A stretch of DNA of 64,000 bases from Palsa-506 sp963836355 (GTDB lineage: Bacteria; Actinomycetota; Actinomycetes; Streptosporangiales; Streptosporangiaceae). The translations under genes were made by a program, and so were the position numbers. Below the pieces are notes generated by a model. It saw only the letters and a list, made by a program, of their open reading frames with translations. It did not search any database and was not told the DNA's origin. This document shows, one piece after another, positions 27,001 through 36,570 of the stretch; within the stretch, counting starts at the first letter, position 1, and each line of letters starts with the position of its first letter. The stretch spans positions 62,001-126,000 of the forward strand of contig CAWIJO010000019.1 in the NCBI GenBank assembly GCA_963836355.1, in the 5' to 3' direction.

Positions 27001-28395
27001 TCAGCCCGCCGGGGCCAGCTCGGAGCGCCTCGCTGCCGCGGCCGCTGCCGAAGCAGCTAGCGGCGGCCCGGTGGCGACGCCGGCCGGCACCATGGCGACC
27101 AGGCTGGCCCGGCCGGCCGGCTCGCCCTGACCGGCTGTGACCATCGACCGGTACGGCTCGGCGACAACAGCGGAATCCGGCTCGGCGGCCAGATCCCTGC
27201 CTACCGGGCAGGCCATGCAGCGCGGGCCGCCGCGGCCGCTGCCCAGCTCGCTGCCGGGAACCCGGATCACCTCGATGCCCGCCGCCTCGAGCCTGCGATT
27301 GGTCTCCACGTTGCGCTCATGACAGATGGCGACGCGGCGGTCAATCGCCAGCGCATTGGCACCGTCGTCCCACTGCTCTCTCGGCGCCGTGAGCGGGTCG
27401 AGCCCGGTGCCGATGACCTGCAGCCGCTCGATGCCCATCGCCTGCGCCGCCGCTTCGAGGAAAGGTTGCGGCCGCGATACCCGCAGCCCTTCGCCTGCCC
27501 GCGGCGTGATGGTGTGCGCGGTCAGCGTGAAGGCGAGGCCCGGATACATGATGACCGTGTCCACGTCGACCACGGTGCACACGGTGTCCAGGTGCACGGC
27601 CGCCATGGCCTGCCCGATCGGCACGGCCAGCACCGTGTGCGCGAGGCCGACCTCGAACACTTGCCGCGCCAGCCGCTCAAGCCCGGCCGGCGTCGTCCGG
27701 TCGCCCACCCCCACGGCAATCACGCCGGGCGCGAGCAGCAGGACATCGCCGCCCTCGACCTGCTCAAGCTGCGGGCCGTAGAGGCTCTTGGTGCCCGCGA
27801 ACCTGGGGTGATAGCGGTAGATGACCTGGACGAGAGCTGACTCGCGACGCCGGGCCGGCGCGGCCATGCTGGTGACCGCCGCCCGGTCGCCGATCCACAC
27901 GCTCGAATCCCGGCTGAACAGCAGGTTGGGCAGCGGATCTATGACGAAATCATGCCGGTCAAGCAGCTCGAACACCACGCCGCGACCGATCCCGAGCTCG
28001 GCCGGCGTCAGCCCGGCGATCAGGACCTGAGTGAGCGTCTCCGGGTCGAGGTCAGCTAGATGACCGCGGATCTGATCGGCCAGCTCATCGCCCAGGGTCG
28101 CGCCGCTGAGCGCGCTGCCGATCGCCTCGTCCCTGGCCGACTGGTACTCCAGGGCGTCCTGCAGCAGTTCGGTGATGTAGAGCACCTCGACGCCGCGCGC
28201 GCGGAGGGCCGCGGCCAGCACGTCATGCTCCTGCTGGGCCCGGCCTACCCAGGGCAGCGTGTCGAACAGGAGCCAGTCCCGCCGTCGCGGCGTGATTCTC
28301 TTGAGTTCCAGCCCTGGCCGGTGCAGCAGTACCGACCGCAGCCGCCCGACCTCGCTGTCCGCGCCATGCGTGTAGCTCACTATTTCCCCCGGCAT
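27001..28395 (-). CDS. arcA: Arginine deiminase
   Basis: A 464-residue enzyme hydrolysing arginine to citrulline and ammonia. Guanidino-group and catalytic motifs are present: LFSRDSSVWIGD near residue 165, HLDTVCTVVD with the catalytic His near 270, and the nucleophilic Cys in GGPRCMACP near residue 392. About 55 residues after the cysteine are an Ala-rich extension not typical of the family. Start ATG 28395 gives the family N-terminus (VGRLRSVLLHRPGLELKR). No arcB, arcC or antiporter gene adjoins, so it is not in a full ADI operon. Confidence 0.93.
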   Translation of the reverse strand: MPGEIVSYTHGADSEVGRLRSVLLHRPGLELKRITPRRRDWLLFDTLPWVGRAQQEHDVLAAALRARGVEVLYITELLQDALEYQSARDEAIGSALSGATLGDELADQIRGHLADLDPETLTQVLIAGLTPAELGIGRGVVFELLDRHDFVIDPLPNLLFSRDSSVWIGDRAAVTSMAAPARRRESALVQVIYRYHPRFAGTKSLYGPQLEQVEGGDVLLLAPGVIAVGVGDRTTPAGLERLARQVFEVGLAHTVLAVPIGQAMAAVHLDTVCTVVDVDTVIMYPGLAFTLTAHTITPRAGEGLRVSRPQPFLEAAAQAMGIERLQVIGTGLDPLTAPREQWDDGANALAIDRRVAICHERNVETNRRLEAAGIEVIRVPGSELGSGRGGPRCMACPVGRDLAAEPDSAVVAEPYRSMVTAGQGEPAGRASLVAMVPAGVATGPPLAASAAAAAARRSELAPAG

Positions 28396-28505
28396 TTCCT
28401 GCCGTGCCCCCGCGCGGCAGTTCCCCTGCACCGGAGTATCACCACTTCTCCCGCTGATTACGCAACTCAGCTGGTCACCAGAAGGCAACGGTTGGCCACG
28501 GCCGG

Positions 28506-28970
28506 TCACGGCCGACACGCGGCGCGGCCTGCGCGCTGCGGGCATGGCGCCGACAAGACTGCCCAGACCGTGGTTCCCGGGCTCTCCGCCCGGACGCCCC
28601 AGCGATCGGACAGGTGATCGACGATGCCGAGCCCGCGGCCGCCGATGGCGGACAGGGAAGGCGGCTCGGCATGCGGCCGGGTCGGCCCGCCGCCGTCGCT
28701 CACCGCGATCTCAATCGACCCCACATCCATCAGCCAGGCGACCTGCAGCCACCGGCCATGCAACGGCCGGGCGTGCAGGATCGCGTTGCTGAGGAGTTCG
28801 CTCATCACCAGGGCCGCATCCCCGATGGCGGTCTCGAAGACCCCCGCGGCAGTCAAATCCGCGGTTATTCGCCGACGAGCGACGGCTACGCTGGCAGGAT
28901 CGCACGGCAGGAGCACGACGCTCGACTCCCTCACCTCCCTGAGCACCGCCCCGATGCCAGCAAGAACCAA
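28506..28970 (-). CDS. Anti-sigma-factor-type ATPase (HATPase_c_2, RsbW-like)
   Basis: A 154-residue GHKL ATPase. The N-box SELLSNAILHA is near residue 57, the G1 box VSDGGGP near 90 and GGRGLGIVDHL near 110. The family in actinomycetes binds sigma factors or STAS antagonists and phosphorylates them. Codes on the minus strand, 110 nt upstream of arcA. It could pair with the STAS protein at 25699-26046, but that is only proximity. Confidence 0.88.
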   Translation of the reverse strand: MVLAGIGAVLREVRESSVVLLPCDPASVAVARRRITADLTAAGVFETAIGDAALVMSELLSNAILHARPLHGRWLQVAWLMDVGSIEIAVSDGGGPTRPHAEPPSLSAIGGRGLGIVDHLSDRWGVRAESPGTTVWAVLSAPCPQRAGRAACRP

Positions 28971-29197
28971 TCACCTGCATGCAAGAAAATGCCCAGCCCG
29001 GGCCCTGCGGAAACTCCGCGGGCACCTTCTGCCTCACAAGTTGCCCGGCCCGCCGCACGAGTTGACCGGCGGCGATCGCCGACCGGCGGCAGCGAGGCCG
29101 CCCGGCTACCATGAGCAGTTCACAGCTGCGCCGAGGTCTTCGCCGCCGCCAGGGCTGCCGCCGTCATGGGCACGTTCCCGGTAGCAGGAGCATCTCG

Positions 29198-31209
29198 ATG
29201 ACCGCCGGACCGGAAGATCCGAGGGAAGACGCCGGACAGGATGAGCTGATGGATCGAGCAGGCCGGAACCGAGGCGACCAGCCGGCGCCCGCCACGGCCG
29301 CAATGCTGGCTGCGGCCGACCCCGGTTCCGCCGCCGACGACAGCGACGCGGCTCCCGAAGGAACTTCGGCTGCGGCCGGCTCGTCGGCGGAGACTGGCTC
29401 AGCCAGCTGGCGGCGGGCGCTGGCCAGCAGGCCGGTCGCCCAGCACCTGGCGCTGCTGGCGTGCTACCTGGCCGCGGGGATCGCGGCGACCTGGCCGCGG
29501 ACGCTCTACCTGCCGAGGGGCCAGCTGCCGGAGACTTCCGACGTCGCCAGCTACGTCTGGGACCTGTGGTGGCTGCCGTATCAACTCATCCATCTGGGTA
29601 ACCCGTGGTTCACCGGCCATATGGCTGCGCCGGTCGGAATCCAGCTCGGCTTCGACACCACCATGCCGCTGGTCGGGCTCGTCATGTCCCCGGTCACGCT
29701 GCTGTTCGGGCCGTCGGCCTCGTTCAACCTGCTGACCATCGTGATGCCGGGACTGCTGTGCTACGTGATGTACCGGGCTGCCCGGCTCTGGCTGCGCTCA
29801 CAGACCGGCGCGATCGCGGCCGGCGCGTTCTTCGGCCTTTCCTCGATGCTGGCGGAGCAGAACTGGACGCATCTCAACATCGCAGCCGGGACCTTGTTCC
29901 TGCCCATGACGGTAGAAGCCGCAGTCCGGCTGCGCCGCCACCCCGGCCGCCGCCAGGCTGTCATTCTTGGCCTGGTACTCGGTACCTGCCTGCTGGTAAA
30001 CCAGGAATCCGCGGTCATGGCCGCCATCTTGGCCGTGCTGCTGCTCGTCCCATGGCTCATCCGGCACCCGTCCGCCGGCGGCTCGTGCCGCTCGCGATCG
30101 GCGGCGTCGTCGCCCTGGTCATCGCCAGCCCGCAGCTCATCGCCATGGCACAGCAGGCCAGCCTTGGCGGCACCCAGGTGGATCCGCATCTGCTCGCGGT
30201 AACAAGCAAGAAGTACGGCGTCGGGCTCGGCGACCTGTTCGCGCCGGCCCAGCGGGTCGGCTACTACGGCCTGCACCAACTGGCGGCGGCCTCCGCGTCG
30301 GCCGCGAACCACGGGCCCACGGCCGAGGGCATGCCGATGTTCGGCTCGCTGCTGACTGTCCTTGCGGTGCTCGGCCTGGCTGTCTCCTGGCGGCGGCGCA
30401 GCGCCTGGCTGCTCGCCGCGTTGTGGCTTGGCTGTGCCTGGCTCGCGCTCGGTGCCACGCTTTACCTAGGCAAGGTGCAGCACGCGCCGTTCCAGCAGAT
30501 TTGGCATGGCGTGCCGGTGTCGCCGCTGATGCCCTACACCTGGCTGATGCGGCTGCCGGTGCTGTCCGCGTTCCGGGAGGCGGACCGGTTTGCCATTCTT
30601 GGGCTGGTCGGCGCCGCCTTGCTGGCCGGCGCGGCCGTCGACTGGCTCCGCTATCACGCCAGGCCGGTGATCATCGCAGTAGCCGCGCTTGGCGTGCTAG
30701 AGGCGGGCTATTCGGTTGGCCCGCCACAGAGCGGGATCATGCGAACCGCGCTGCCTGCCCTCGACGGTCCCATCGCCGCCGACCCGTCCGGCTCGATCGT
30801 GCTCGACGTTCCATTCGGATTGCGCGGCGGAATACCAGAGTACGGAAAGCAGATCGCCAAGCCCCCGCTGGTCATCGCCACGGCGGACGGGCACCCCCGG
30901 GCGGTCGCCTATACGTCGTGGGTGCCGGCGACGACGCGTAACGCGATCGCCGGGCACCCGTTTTACGCGCAGCTAGTGCGCGCGGAGTCCGGAATTCCGC
31001 TCGCGCCGCAGCGGAACAAGGCAGGAAACCAGGTCGCACCTGCCGAACTTGCCGCGGCCAGGGCCGACCTGCGCGGGCTCGGTATCGGCTGGGCTCTGGT
31101 CTGGACCCGGCATCCGCGCCCCCAGGTAGACACTTACCTGCGGGCAGCCGGCTTCCGGTTCGCCTACCGGATTGACGGCGCCATCGTGTTCCGATTCGCC
31201 GGCCGGTAA
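29198..31209 (+). pseudogene. Polytopic membrane protein, GT-C-like, one frameshift
   Basis: ATG 29198 with AGGAG seven bases upstream opens an acidic, Ala-rich N-terminus followed by membrane segments (ALLACYLAAGIAATWPRTLYL, VGLVMSPVTLLFGPS, and others). The frame breaks near 30070 and continues one base off as LVPLAIGGVVALVIASPQL to the stop at 31209. The joined product of about 670 residues has roughly ten spans and an extracytoplasmic C-terminal domain, as in GT-C glycosyltransferase-like membrane proteins. The acidic YVWDLWWLP region in the first loop fits such enzymes. The single missing base is either a real knockout or a sequencing error. Confidence 0.75.
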
Positions 31210-31368
31210 GGCGGCCGGCCGGCAAGGCAGCTCGGCAGCCTGGGAACTCGGCGGCCGGCAAGGCAGTCCGGGCCGCGGCCGGAGCCCGGAGGCCTGCCCG
31301 ATCTCCCCCCTCGGGCACCTACCGCCATACCGTCCCTCGGGCTCCTAGCGTAACGCTAGCCACTACAG

Positions 31369-31440
31369 ACTCAATTCACCGAATGGCGAATTTTAGTGGT
31401 TAAGATTTTTCCGGCAGGAACCGGACATATCTGAACCACT
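31369..31440 (+). repeat. 72-bp palindromic AT-rich element, copy 1
   Basis: It begins ACTCAATTCACCGAA and ends ATCTGAACCACT. It holds two nested palindromes: AATTC-N10-GAATT at the left and AGTGGTTAAGAT (31395-31406) against ATCTGAACCACT (31429-31440), 11 of 12 complementary, around a TCCGG/CCGGA core. An equally long copy lies at 63019-63090 in inverse orientation, with 58 of 72 positions identical. Confidence 0.9.
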
Positions 31441-31572
31441 GTCGATGGCCCCTCGCGGTGGGCGCTAAAGGTCACCGTGAGGCGTGGCGGAAGTCACCCA
31501 AGTGACTTAAGTTGTCCGAGTTGCCTCCCGGCGCGCGAAAGTTCACAGCCTGGCCCGGGCCGGCCGCTGCCA

Positions 31573-31654
31573 GCGCGTTCGCCCGGCCGCAGCGCAGCCG
31601 CGCCCAGGCCGGCCAGTGCCGGCGCGTTCGCCCGGCCGCAGCGCAGCCGCGCCC
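31573..31654. repeat. Direct repeat, 49-bp period
   Basis: A 33-bp block starting GCGCGTTCGCCCGGCCGCAG occurs at 31573-31605 and exactly again at 31622-31654. The intervening 16 nt are also similar to the flank. It lies just downstream of the MarR gene stop. Confidence 0.85.
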
Positions 31655-31661
31655 GGGCCGG

Positions 31662-32308
31662 CTAGGGCCCGCGTTCGCCAGCCGCAGCGGGCTTTGCCTC
31701 GCCCAGGATTCCCTCCGCGGCCAGGCCGCGCACCAGACCGCGCAGCCCAGCGGACAGGCCCGCGCGCTCTTCCGGCGAAAGAGAGCCGAGAATCCGGGCC
31801 TGCCGTGACTGCCAGGCCCGCCAGAGCTGAGCGGCGATCACGCCGCCTTCGCTCGTCAGGTACAGCCGGACGTAACGCTGATTTCCCTCGTCCCGGCCGC
31901 GCCGGACCCATCCCTTGCGCTCCAGCCCCGCTGCCAGCCGGCTTACCGTGCTCTTTTCCAGGCCCAGCAGGCTGCCGAGCTCCCCCTGGGCGATCCCGCG
32001 GGCCGCGACAAGCTCGATCAGCGCCCGCGCCTCGGAAACGGACACCACCGCGCCGTTGGCCGCCGCCGTAGCCTGGGAGTCATCGTTCCCGGACCCGCCG
32101 GGAACGCCCTGCGCCCCGGACCCGCCGGGCAGGCTCTGCGCCCCGGACCCGCCGGGCAGGCTCTGCGCCCCGGACCCGCCGGGCAGGCTCTGCGCCCCGG
32201 ACCCGCCGGGCAGGCTCTGCGCCCCGAGCCGGCCAGCGCAGGGCTCACCAACTGGAGCAACTGGCCGAGCAGCCGCTCAAGCTCTGTATCGTGCAGTGGG
32301 TCATTCAC
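31662..32308 (-). pseudogene. MarR-family regulator, interrupted by 27-bp repeats and out of frame
   Basis: GTG 32308 opens NDPLHDTELERLLGQLLQLV, a typical MarR first helix, in one frame. The DNA-binding part (QGELGSLLGLEKSTVSRLAAG, then the wing) and dimerisation tail are in another frame, open from the repeat region to stop 31662. Between them are five 27-bp tandem repeats. Each repeat keeps frame, but the junction is offset by one base, so the first helix is not joined to the rest. An internal start at GTG 32048 could still give a 128-residue protein with the full HTH. Divergent from the Wzm gene, whose promoter it may control. Confidence 0.7.
32091..32225. repeat. Five tandem copies of a 27-bp minisatellite in the MarR gene
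   Basis: The unit starts GGACCCGCCGGGCAGGCTCT and ends GCGCCCC. Copies at 32118, 32145, 32172 and 32199 are identical, and the one at 32091 differs in a few bases. In the HTH frame the unit encodes nine residues (SLPGGSGAQ-like). Confidence 0.97.
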
Positions 32309-32309
32309 A

Positions 32310-32330
32310 ACAACAGTTGTATAGCACAAC
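32310..32330. promoter_or_regulatory. MarR-type operator over the regulator start
   Basis: GTTGTATAGCACAAC (32316-32330) is a perfect 5-bp inverted repeat with a 5-nt centre, the size and sequence style of MarR operators. It overlaps ACAACAGTTGT (32310-32320), another perfect palindrome. It lies 2 nt upstream of the regulator GTG, in the 185-nt divergent gap before the Wzm gene, so autoregulation and control of the exporter are likely. Confidence 0.7.
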
Positions 32331-32493
32331 CAGACGGGGGTACAGTTCGCGGCGTGACAGTTGCTCCGTACAACTCATTGCCATGTCCGGCGTGCCCATG
32401 GGTGGCCGCGGGCTGGATCAGTGGCCTGGGCGGCCGCCTTTTCCCGGCGCGGCGTACTGCGCGCCGGGCCGCCGCTGACGGCGGAACCCTCTC

Positions 32494-33582
32494 GTGAGCG
32501 ACGACAGGCGCGACGAAAGGCGGCTGAGCGCGCCAGGCCGGCTGGCCGGCGGTCAGGAGGTGAGCAGCGCCGGGATCGTCACCACTGAGCTGCCCGACGA
32601 GCCGCTGGCCGATCTGGCTGCCAGGTACGACCTCAGGCCGAGCGCCGAGCGCCCCCCCGTCCTCGCCTATCTGCGCAATCTTTGGCGCCGGTGGAACTTC
32701 ATCATGGCCTTCGCCACTGCGCGCAACATCGCGATGTACACCGAGGCGAGGCTCGGCCAGCTCTGGCAGGTGCTGACGCCGCTGCTCAACGCGGGCGTCT
32801 ACTACTTCATCTTCGGCATAATCCTGGGCACCAGCAGGGGCATTCCCGACTTCATCTCGTTCCTGGTCACCGGGGTCTTCGTCTTCAACTTCACGCAGCG
32901 GGCGTTCATCTCCTCGTCCAACGTGATCACCAACAGCCTGCCGCTGATCAGGGCGCTGCAGTTCCCGCGGGCCGCCCTGCCGCTCGCCTACGTAGTGATC
33001 GAGCTGCAGCAGATGCTGCTGTCGATGGCCGTGCTTGCCATCATCGTGCTGGCCGCGGGGCAGGACCCGCTGACCTGGTACTGGCTGCTGGCCATCCCCG
33101 CGCTGCTTTTGCAGACGATCTTCAACGTCGGCGTGGGGCTGACCGTGGCGAGGGCCGGGGCCCAGGTCAACGACTTCAGCCAGCTGCTGCCGTTCCTGCT
33201 GCGGACGTGGATGTACCTCTCTGGCGTGCTGTTCAGCACGCTGACGCTGGCCAACACCACCTTCGGCAGGGGGCACCGCGAAATCGTCGCGCTGCTCCAG
33301 ATCAACCCGGCGGCGCTCTACATCACCTTGGTGCGCAGGGCCCTGCTCCTCTCGCAGCGGCTCAGCCAGCCCGGTGCCAAGCCGTATGACGCGGCGAAGT
33401 GCCTCATCTGGACCCACTACAAGACCGGGCAGCCGAAGCGGTTCCTGTACTACAGCGCGTACTGCCACCCGGTCACCAACCCTGACCACTACTGGTACTT
33501 CGCCATAGGCTGGGCGGTGCTCGCCGTTGTTGTCGGCTTCTTCTACTTCTGGCGGGCGGAGGCGAAGTATGGCCGCGGCTGA
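32494..33582 (+). CDS. Polysaccharide ABC exporter permease, Wzm/TagG-like
   Basis: A 362-residue ABC-2 permease with six spans and a cytoplasmic N-terminus of about 65 residues. The family pattern YLRNLWRRWNFIMAFATARN, then LGQLWQVLTPLLNAGVYYFIF, is clear and close to the galactan exporter permease of mycobacteria (Rv3783 type). A roughly 50-residue hydrophilic insert before the last span (GAKPYDAAKCLIWTHYKTGQ) is characteristic. GTG start. It overlaps the ATPase gene by 14 nt. Confidence 0.9.
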   Translation: MSDDRRDERRLSAPGRLAGGQEVSSAGIVTTELPDEPLADLAARYDLRPSAERPPVLAYLRNLWRRWNFIMAFATARNIAMYTEARLGQLWQVLTPLLNAGVYYFIFGIILGTSRGIPDFISFLVTGVFVFNFTQRAFISSSNVITNSLPLIRALQFPRAALPLAYVVIELQQMLLSMAVLAIIVLAAGQDPLTWYWLLAIPALLLQTIFNVGVGLTVARAGAQVNDFSQLLPFLLRTWMYLSGVLFSTLTLANTTFGRGHREIVALLQINPAALYITLVRRALLLSQRLSQPGAKPYDAAKCLIWTHYKTGQPKRFLYYSAYCHPVTNPDHYWYFAIGWAVLAVVVGFFYFWRAEAKYGRG

Positions 33583-34426
33583 GCCAATGACAGCCCAACC
33601 GATGGTGATAGTTGACGACCTGCACATCGTCTACCGGGTCTACGGCGCGGGCGGCGACCGCGGCACCGCGGCGACTGCGCTGTTGCGGATCATGGGCCGC
33701 AAGACGCGCGGGTCGATCCGCGAGGTGCACGCGATCCGCGGCATGTCGTTCGTAGCCTACCGCGGTGACGCCGTCGGCATCATCGGCCGAAACGGGTCGG
33801 GGAAGTCCACGCTGCTCCGGGCGATCGCCGGCCTGCTGCCGCCGGAGCAGGGCAACGTCTACTCTGCCGGCGAGGCCGCGCTGCTCGGCGTGAACGCGGC
33901 CCTGCTGGACGACCTGACCGGCGAGCGCAACGTGATCCTCGGCTGCCTGGCGATGGGCATGACGAAGCAGGAGGCCAGGGAGAAGTACCAGAGCATCGTG
34001 GACTTCTCCGGCGTGGGCGAGTTCATCGACCTGCCGATGAAGACCTACTCCTCCGGCATGGGCTCCCGGCTGCGGTTCGCGATCGCGGCGTCGAAGAGCC
34101 ACGATGTACTGCTCATCGATGAGGCGCTGGCCACCGGCGACGCCGAGTTCCGGGTCAAGAGCCACGCCCGCATCGTAGAGCTGCGCCAGGACGCCGGCAC
34201 GGTCTTCCTCGTCGCGCACAACCTGGAAGAGGTCGAGCAAACCTGCAACCGGGTGATCTGGATGGAGCGAGGCAGGATGGTGATGCAAGGGGAGGACGTG
34301 CCCGGGATCATCGATCGCTACATCGATGCCTCTGGCGGCACGCCGGTCGTCCGCGACCCGGAGACCGGGCAGCGCCTCGGCGGCCCCAAGCGGGATGCTC
34401 CCAGGCGGATAGCCGCCAAGCGCTGA
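33569..34426 (+). CDS. Polysaccharide ABC exporter ATPase, Wzt/TagH-like
   Basis: A 285-residue ABC ATPase. Walker A GRNGSGKST is near residue 73, the signature YSSGMGSRLRFA near 159 and Walker B VLLIDEAL near 180, with His-switch VAHNLEEV. There is no large C-terminal carbohydrate-binding domain, as in the short TagH/RfbE type. It pairs with the overlapping permease to export an undecaprenyl-linked or galactan-type polymer. Start ATG 33569 (MAAAEPM) was chosen because it lies at the end of the permease gene. The MarR operator upstream may control both. Confidence 0.92.
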   Translation: MAAAEPMTAQPMVIVDDLHIVYRVYGAGGDRGTAATALLRIMGRKTRGSIREVHAIRGMSFVAYRGDAVGIIGRNGSGKSTLLRAIAGLLPPEQGNVYSAGEAALLGVNAALLDDLTGERNVILGCLAMGMTKQEAREKYQSIVDFSGVGEFIDLPMKTYSSGMGSRLRFAIAASKSHDVLLIDEALATGDAEFRVKSHARIVELRQDAGTVFLVAHNLEEVEQTCNRVIWMERGRMVMQGEDVPGIIDRYIDASGGTPVVRDPETGQRLGGPKRDAPRRIAAKR

Positions 34427-34444
34427 TCATCGCCCGGCCCTTGA

Positions 34445-36469
34445 TCACCAAGTTTTCGGCACGCTCTGACCTGCCGGATCCTCCGTGATCAGGGAACCCG
34501 GCACGGCGGTCAGCTCAACGGCGGCGGGACCAGCCGCCTGGACGGCACCGGCGGCACCGGCGGCACCGGCGGCACCGGGCGCAGCAGCGGCAACGGCATC
34601 GTCCTCATCGGCGCAGCGGAGGTGCACCCGCATCCGGGTGCCGCCGCCGTGGCCGGCGGTCGCGGCGACCTCGCCGTCCTGGGCCCGGGCCAGCTGCCGC
34701 ACGATGTACAGCCCGAGCCCGATCCCGCCGAACCTGCGGCGGTCCCCGGCCTCGCCCTGCACGAACCGCTCGAACACCCGCTCGCGGTCGGCGGCCGGGA
34801 TGCCAATGCCCTCATCCTGCACCGTCACCTCGATCCGGTCGCCGTCATGCCTGGCCCGCACGGTGACGTGGCCGCCCTGCGGCGAGTACTTGAACGCATT
34901 CTCCAGCAACTGGCCGATGATGATGTCGGTCGCCATCGGGTCACCGTAAGCGGCCGGCAGTTCATCGGGTATATCGGCCGTGAGGGTATGCCGGTCGGAC
35001 AGCGGTCGGAACGCGACCGCTGCCCCCCGCAGCAGCCCGGCCAGGTCAAACGGCCCGTTGGTCACGGCCAGCTGGTCGGCGCCGGCCCGGGAGCCGAGCA
35101 GCAGCTGCTCGACCAGGCGGCCTAGGGATCCGGCCCGCTCGGCGATCGTCTGCACCGCGCTGCGCCGGTCGGCGTCGGCCAGCTTGTCCCAGCGGCTGGC
35201 CAGCGTGCTGGCGAAGCCCTGCACCACGGTGATCGGCGTCCGCAGCTCGTGACTGGTAGTGGCCAGGAACAGGTCCTTGGCCTCCTCGAGCTCCTTCGCG
35301 GCAGTGACGTCGCGGAAGTCGACGACCTTCTCGTCCCGCCCGTTCAAGCCGGTGCACAGGATGTCGAGCCAGCTGCCGTTCTGCAGCCGGTGCGTCAGCG
35401 TCGCGCCGGGCTCGGGCAGCGGGAACGGCAGCGGCTTGCCGATCACCTCGTCGGCAGACACGCCGGTCAGCCGGCTCGCGGCCGGGTTCCACTGGCGGAC
35501 CAGCCCGTCGCCGTCCAGCACCGCGATGCCGTCCGCGCTGGCGTCGATCACCGCGCGCTCGTGCGCTCGCTGCCTGACCACGTCCTCGAAGGCAGTCACA
35601 TTGGACAGTGCCACGCTCGCGTGCCCGGCCAGCAGCTCAAGCAGCTCAAGCTCGACATGGCCGACCTTGCGCCTGCTGTACAGCGCGTACAGCGCGCCGT
35701 AGGGGCGCCCGGCCACGTGCGACAGGCTGAGCGTGATCGTGTGCAGCCCGGGCAGCGCGGACCAGATCAGGTCGTCGAAGCCGCCCGAGTCGCCGGTTGC
35801 CATCATTACCGTCTTGCCGGACCGCATCAGCTCGCCGACCATGCTGGTGCCGAGGTCGGCGGTACGGCCACGGAGCCTGGCAGGAAGCCCGTCCATGCTC
35901 ACCAGCCGGAGCCGGTCGCCGTCGATCAGCACGAACCCGCCGGCGTCGGCGCGGGTCAGCTCGCGGAGGCTGGCCGCGATCCGGTCCAGCACCGCCTCCA
36001 GGTCGAGATGGGCGTTCATGTCGGCCACCACGTCGCCGAGCCTGCGCACCACCCGGGCCCGTTCCGCCATGTAGTGCCGGACCGCGTCGTCCTCACCCGC
36101 CTGGTGGCAGATGTTCACCCAGCCCGCCTTGGCGCCATCGCTGACCAGGGCGCTGGCGTCAATGCGCAGGTCAAGCACCCCGCCATCCTTGCGAATCCGG
36201 CGGGTGGCGAACGATATCTGGCCGCCACCGCTGACCCGCTCAAGAACCGCGTTGTGCTCCGCCTTCAGCTCCTCGGGGATCATCTGCGGCTGCCTGCCGA
36301 CGGCCTCGTCCGCGGTCCAGCCGAAGAGCCGCTCCGCGGCCGGATTCCACAGCAGCACCCTGCGGTCGGCGCCGAATGCCATGATCGCGTCGGCCGCGGA
36401 ATCGATGACCGCGCGCGCCGTCGCGTCCAGCCGGTCCCGGCTGCCGGATACCGCGAGTCTCAGGCCCAC
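34445..36469 (-). CDS. PAS-GAF-PAS sensor histidine kinase
   Basis: A 674-residue soluble histidine kinase with no clear membrane segment. PAS 1 is at about residues 15-125 (VLLWNPAAERLFGW), GAF at about 150-290, PAS 2 at about 300-395 (VRQWNPAASRLTGV), the phosphoacceptor HELRTP near residue 408, and the ATPase at 515-625 (N-box IIGQLLENAFKYSPQGG, DEGIGIP, FGGIGLGLYIV). The Ala/Gly-rich tail includes four exact GGCACCGGC repeats (34544-34579). No adjacent response regulator is present, so the partner is elsewhere. It converges with the exporter ATPase gene. Confidence 0.92.
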   Translation of the reverse strand: MGLRLAVSGSRDRLDATARAVIDSAADAIMAFGADRRVLLWNPAAERLFGWTADEAVGRQPQMIPEELKAEHNAVLERVSGGGQISFATRRIRKDGGVLDLRIDASALVSDGAKAGWVNICHQAGEDDAVRHYMAERARVVRRLGDVVADMNAHLDLEAVLDRIAASLRELTRADAGGFVLIDGDRLRLVSMDGLPARLRGRTADLGTSMVGELMRSGKTVMMATGDSGGFDDLIWSALPGLHTITLSLSHVAGRPYGALYALYSRRKVGHVELELLELLAGHASVALSNVTAFEDVVRQRAHERAVIDASADGIAVLDGDGLVRQWNPAASRLTGVSADEVIGKPLPFPLPEPGATLTHRLQNGSWLDILCTGLNGRDEKVVDFRDVTAAKELEEAKDLFLATTSHELRTPITVVQGFASTLASRWDKLADADRRSAVQTIAERAGSLGRLVEQLLLGSRAGADQLAVTNGPFDLAGLLRGAAVAFRPLSDRHTLTADIPDELPAAYGDPMATDIIIGQLLENAFKYSPQGGHVTVRARHDGDRIEVTVQDEGIGIPAADRERVFERFVQGEAGDRRRFGGIGLGLYIVRQLARAQDGEVAATAGHGGGTRMRVHLRCADEDDAVAAAAPGAAGAAGAAGAVQAAGPAAVELTAVPGSLITEDPAGQSVPKTW

Positions 36470-36570
36470 GACCTCATGATCGCACCGCGCGGTGGCCCCT
36501 GGTCAGCGAAGACGAGATGCCGTCCCGCCCGGCCCGTGGCCCGGGTAAGCTCACCAGGCTGGCCGCCGGC

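Larger units (their letters stand above)
31210..31661. other. Long convergent intergenic region containing a repeated element
   Basis: About 450 nt between two genes that converge. It holds a perfect hairpin CTAGCG-TAA-CGCTAG at 31345-31359, the AT-rich 72-bp element 31369-31440 and direct repeats near the MarR stop. No open frame is convincing. Confidence 0.7.

Noticed and set aside
32091..32225. Possible CRISPR array
   Set aside because: The repeats are directly adjacent with no spacers and lie in a coding region; it is a minisatellite.
32305..33627. 440-codon minus-strand frame across the Wzm gene
   Set aside because: Shadow of the permease gene with Arg/Gln/Val-rich composition.
34544..34579. 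Four GGCACCGGC repeats as a regulatory element
   Set aside because: They lie within the Ala/Gly-rich C-terminal tail of the histidine kinase and are explained as a coding repeat.
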